This document shows positions 62,217 to 64,000 of a DNA stretch of 64,000 nt, piece by piece; the stretch's first letter is position 1; each line of letters opens with the position of its first letter. The notes below the pieces were generated by a model. It saw nothing but the letters and a program-made list of their open reading frames with translations. It made no database searches and had not been told where the DNA came from. Source of the DNA: VAZQ01 sp963841705 (GTDB taxonomy: Bacteria > Pseudomonadota > Alphaproteobacteria > Rhizobiales > Xanthobacteraceae); NCBI GenBank assembly GCA_963841705.1, contig CAWJDY010000063.1, positions 124,001 through 188,000 on the forward strand. Direction: 5' to 3'. The position numbers were made by a program, and so were the translations under genes.

Positions 62217-63220
62217 AGAAGGCTGCCGCAGTGCTGCTCGCCCCGACCGCGCGGCCCTTTACCATCATGGCCGGGGCAATCCTGGTGCTGGCTCTGATCG
62301 ACCGCGGCACCGGCTATCTCTTCAGCCTCGGCACGGTATTCAGCGTCTTGCAGCTGTTCGCCACGCTCGGGCTGGTCGCGCTGGGGTTGGGGCTCTCGAT
62401 GCTCGTGCGCGAGTTCGACCTCTCCGTTGCAGGAATCGTCGGTCTTGCCGGCTGCATCGCTGTCATGACCGGGGTCGCGAATCCCTGGCTCGGCGTTTTG
62501 TTTGGAGTGGGCGCCGGAGCGGCGAGCGGTCTTCTCCAGGGCCTCATAATGACGCGGCTGCAGTTGAGCTCGGTCGGCGTGACGCTCGGCGGGCTCCTCA
62601 CGCTCCAGGGCATCACCTACGTGCTGACCGGGAACACGACCATCGGCTACCCCAATGTGGCGGTGGCGCTTGAGCTCAATGCCCCGATCGCCGGCCTCGT
62701 ATCGGTACGCAGCGCCTGCGCGCTTGCAGTGTTCGTATTGGCCGCGCTGATCATGAGATACACCCATATCGGCCGCGATGTGATTGCGACCGGCAGCGAC
62801 CGGCGTGCCAGCCGCATTGCCGGGCTCAATACCGATCGCATCATCGTCGCCGTGTTTGCGGCCTCCGGCACATGCGCCGCGCTCGCGGGCGTGTTGCTGG
62901 GCTACGGTCTCGGTGCGGCATCGCCCGTCGCGCTCGCCGACGTGCTCGCGCCCGCTGCGGCTGCGGCGATCATCGGGGGTGTATCGGTCGCCGGTGGCCG
63001 CGGCAGCCCGATGGGGATTGCGGCGGGGGTGCTTACGCTCTGCATTCTGCGGTCGGGACTGAGCGCGATCGGGGTCGAGCCGCACGTGCATGACCTCATC
63101 ACCGGCGGCATCCTCGCGGTGATCGCCGTTCTCGATGCGCCGGACCTGACGCGCCGTATCACGGCCTGGCGTCTCGATCTCACCGAGCGCTGGGCGCGGG
63201 CGGTTGCGGGGAACAGGTGA
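62213..63220 (+). CDS. Sugar ABC transporter permease 2 (RbsC-like)
   Basis: A 335-residue permease with the same loops: TGSDRRASRIAGLNTDRIIVAVFAASG and IIGGVSVAGGRGSPMGIAAG. It overlaps permease 1 by four bases and shares one base with the start of the last gene. Confidence 0.93.
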   Translation: MKKAAAVLLAPTARPFTIMAGAILVLALIDRGTGYLFSLGTVFSVLQLFATLGLVALGLGLSMLVREFDLSVAGIVGLAGCIAVMTGVANPWLGVLFGVGAGAASGLLQGLIMTRLQLSSVGVTLGGLLTLQGITYVLTGNTTIGYPNVAVALELNAPIAGLVSVRSACALAVFVLAALIMRYTHIGRDVIATGSDRRASRIAGLNTDRIIVAVFAASGTCAALAGVLLGYGLGAASPVALADVLAPAAAAAIIGGVSVAGGRGSPMGIAAGVLTLCILRSGLSAIGVEPHVHDLITGGILAVIAVLDAPDLTRRITAWRLDLTERWARAVAGNR

Positions 63221-64000
63221 TGTCGCAAGCGCCCTCCTCCTATGACTTTGTCCCGCTGCCCGATCGTGCTCCGCTGAAATTTCCGGACGGCGCGCATGTC
63301 GCGCTGATCTTCACCATCAACATCGAATACTGGGAGCCATTCCGGCCGGGCCAGAAGGCGCCTTTGTTTCCCGGTGGGCCGGCCACCATCCCGCATGCCC
63401 TGCCCGGGGACGTGCTCGACACCGCGAACTGGACTTGGCGCGAATACGGCCAGCGCATTGGAATCTGGCGGCTCATGGACGTGTTCGACGCCACCGGAGT
63501 GGCGCCGTCCTGCACCTGCAACGGCATGATCCTCACCGTGCGCCGGCGCATCATCGATGCGGTCAAGGAACGCGGTTGGGAGATCGTCCCGCACAACTGG
63601 GCGCAGAACGACCTGCTCACGGATTACGCGCACAACCCCGAGCAGGAGCGCGCCGTGATCCGCCGCACCCTCGACGCATACGAAAGTGTGGTCGGCCGGC
63701 CGGCGAAGGCCTGGCTCTCCTCCGCGATCCGCGGCATCGCGTACACGCCGGCATTCCTCAAGGAGTTCGGCTTGATCGCCTACTGCGACTATCTCAACGA
63801 TGATCAGCCCTATCTCATCGACACCATTCACGGCCCGATCGTCTGCGTGCCGTATTCCAACGACATCAACGATTTCAACATGTTTGCGCGCGGCGGGCTG
63901 TCCATTCGCGACGGCATCGACATGCTCAGGCTCTGCTTCGATCAGCTCTACGCCGAGGGCGCCGCAACTGCGCGGATCATGAACGTCGGCCTGCATCCCC
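63220..64000 (+). CDS. PuuE-like polysaccharide-deacetylase-family hydrolase, second copy (cut by window end)
   Basis: At least 260 residues, starting at ATG 63220 (TGATG with the permease stop). It is a clear paralogue of the gene at 56597: IFTINIEYWE, NWTWREYGQRIGIWRLMDVFDA, GWEIVPHNWAQNDLL and YLNDDQPYLIDT align block by block. The same changes of the metal-site motifs are seen. Having two diverged copies flanking one importer suggests two successive or alternative hydrolyses. The C-terminus lies beyond the window. Confidence 0.87.
   Translation, partial: MSQAPSSYDFVPLPDRAPLKFPDGAHVALIFTINIEYWEPFRPGQKAPLFPGGPATIPHALPGDVLDTANWTWREYGQRIGIWRLMDVFDATGVAPSCTCNGMILTVRRRIIDAVKERGWEIVPHNWAQNDLLTDYAHNPEQERAVIRRTLDAYESVVGRPAKAWLSSAIRGIAYTPAFLKEFGLIAYCDYLNDDQPYLIDTIHGPIVCVPYSNDINDFNMFARGGLSIRDGIDMLRLCFDQLYAEGAATARIMNVGLHP

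Overview
The window is GC-rich, densely coded chromosomal DNA of an alphaproteobacterium, most likely of the order Hyphomicrobiales (Rhizobiales). The reasons are the housekeeping order rplU-rpmA-(insert)-obgE-proB, the block trpS-usp-nifU-tsaB-rimI-miaB, an Omp25/RopB-like outer-membrane barrel, a sigma/anti-sigma pair of the alphaproteobacterial EcfK/RskA style, and dispersed palindromic repeats of the kind common in this order. Family or genus cannot be fixed from the sequence alone. No tRNA, rRNA, CRISPR array, transposase, integrase or replication origin was seen.

Region 1 (1-20700) is mainly housekeeping: miaB (cut by the left edge), a Bug-type binding protein lodged in its operon, rimI, tsaB, an Nfu-type Fe-S scaffold, a universal stress protein, trpS, an adenosine kinase-like sugar kinase, proB, obgE, an N-acyl-D-amino-acid deacylase lodged between obgE and rpmA, rpmA, rplU, aconitase, a DUF1223 protein and an ECF sigma/anti-sigma pair. 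Two small genes (6939-7145 and 12418-12588) have strong ribosome binding sites.

Region 2 (19400-34500) is accessory catabolism: an M24 peptidase-like enzyme with an altered metal site, two ornithine cyclodeaminase-like genes (the second frameshifted), an acyl-CoA dehydrogenase, a serine-glyoxylate type aminotransferase, a second Bug protein, an SDR, a DUF190/FluC fluoride exporter pair, a decayed HicBA toxin-antitoxin pair flanked by a 214-bp direct repeat of the neighbouring gene end, and a Rieske dioxygenase (alpha, beta) with a LigB-type ring-cleavage enzyme.

Region 3 (34500-43400) holds a large FAD/Fe-S dehydrogenase followed by a translationally coupled pair: a GNAT acetyltransferase fused to a C39-like cysteine peptidase, and a RimK-type ATP-grasp ligase. 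This pair is the best candidate for an undercharacterised system. An NMT1-type ABC transporter and a ModA-like gene with an internal deletion follow.

Region 4 (43400-55350) encodes a 2-oxoacid (acetoin/pyruvate-type) dehydrogenase cluster E1alpha-E1beta-aldehyde dehydrogenase-E2, a D-2-hydroxyacid dehydrogenase, a tandem AprI/Inh-like inhibitor, transporters, a MetE C-terminal-like methyltransferase and the outer-membrane barrel. A 29-bp palindromic repeat is inserted in frame in the E2 linker.

Region 5 (55609-64000) is one tight operon: a UDP-glucuronate decarboxylase-like epimerase, a PuuE-like deacetylase, a flavin monooxygenase-like protein, a complete ribose-type ABC importer and a second PuuE-like deacetylase cut by the right edge. 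It probably imports and opens a cyclic amide, nucleoside-like or sugar-linked compound.

Several dispersed repeat families sit between genes. Three of them contain the stop codon of the adjacent gene (acyl-CoA dehydrogenase, RimK-like, E2).
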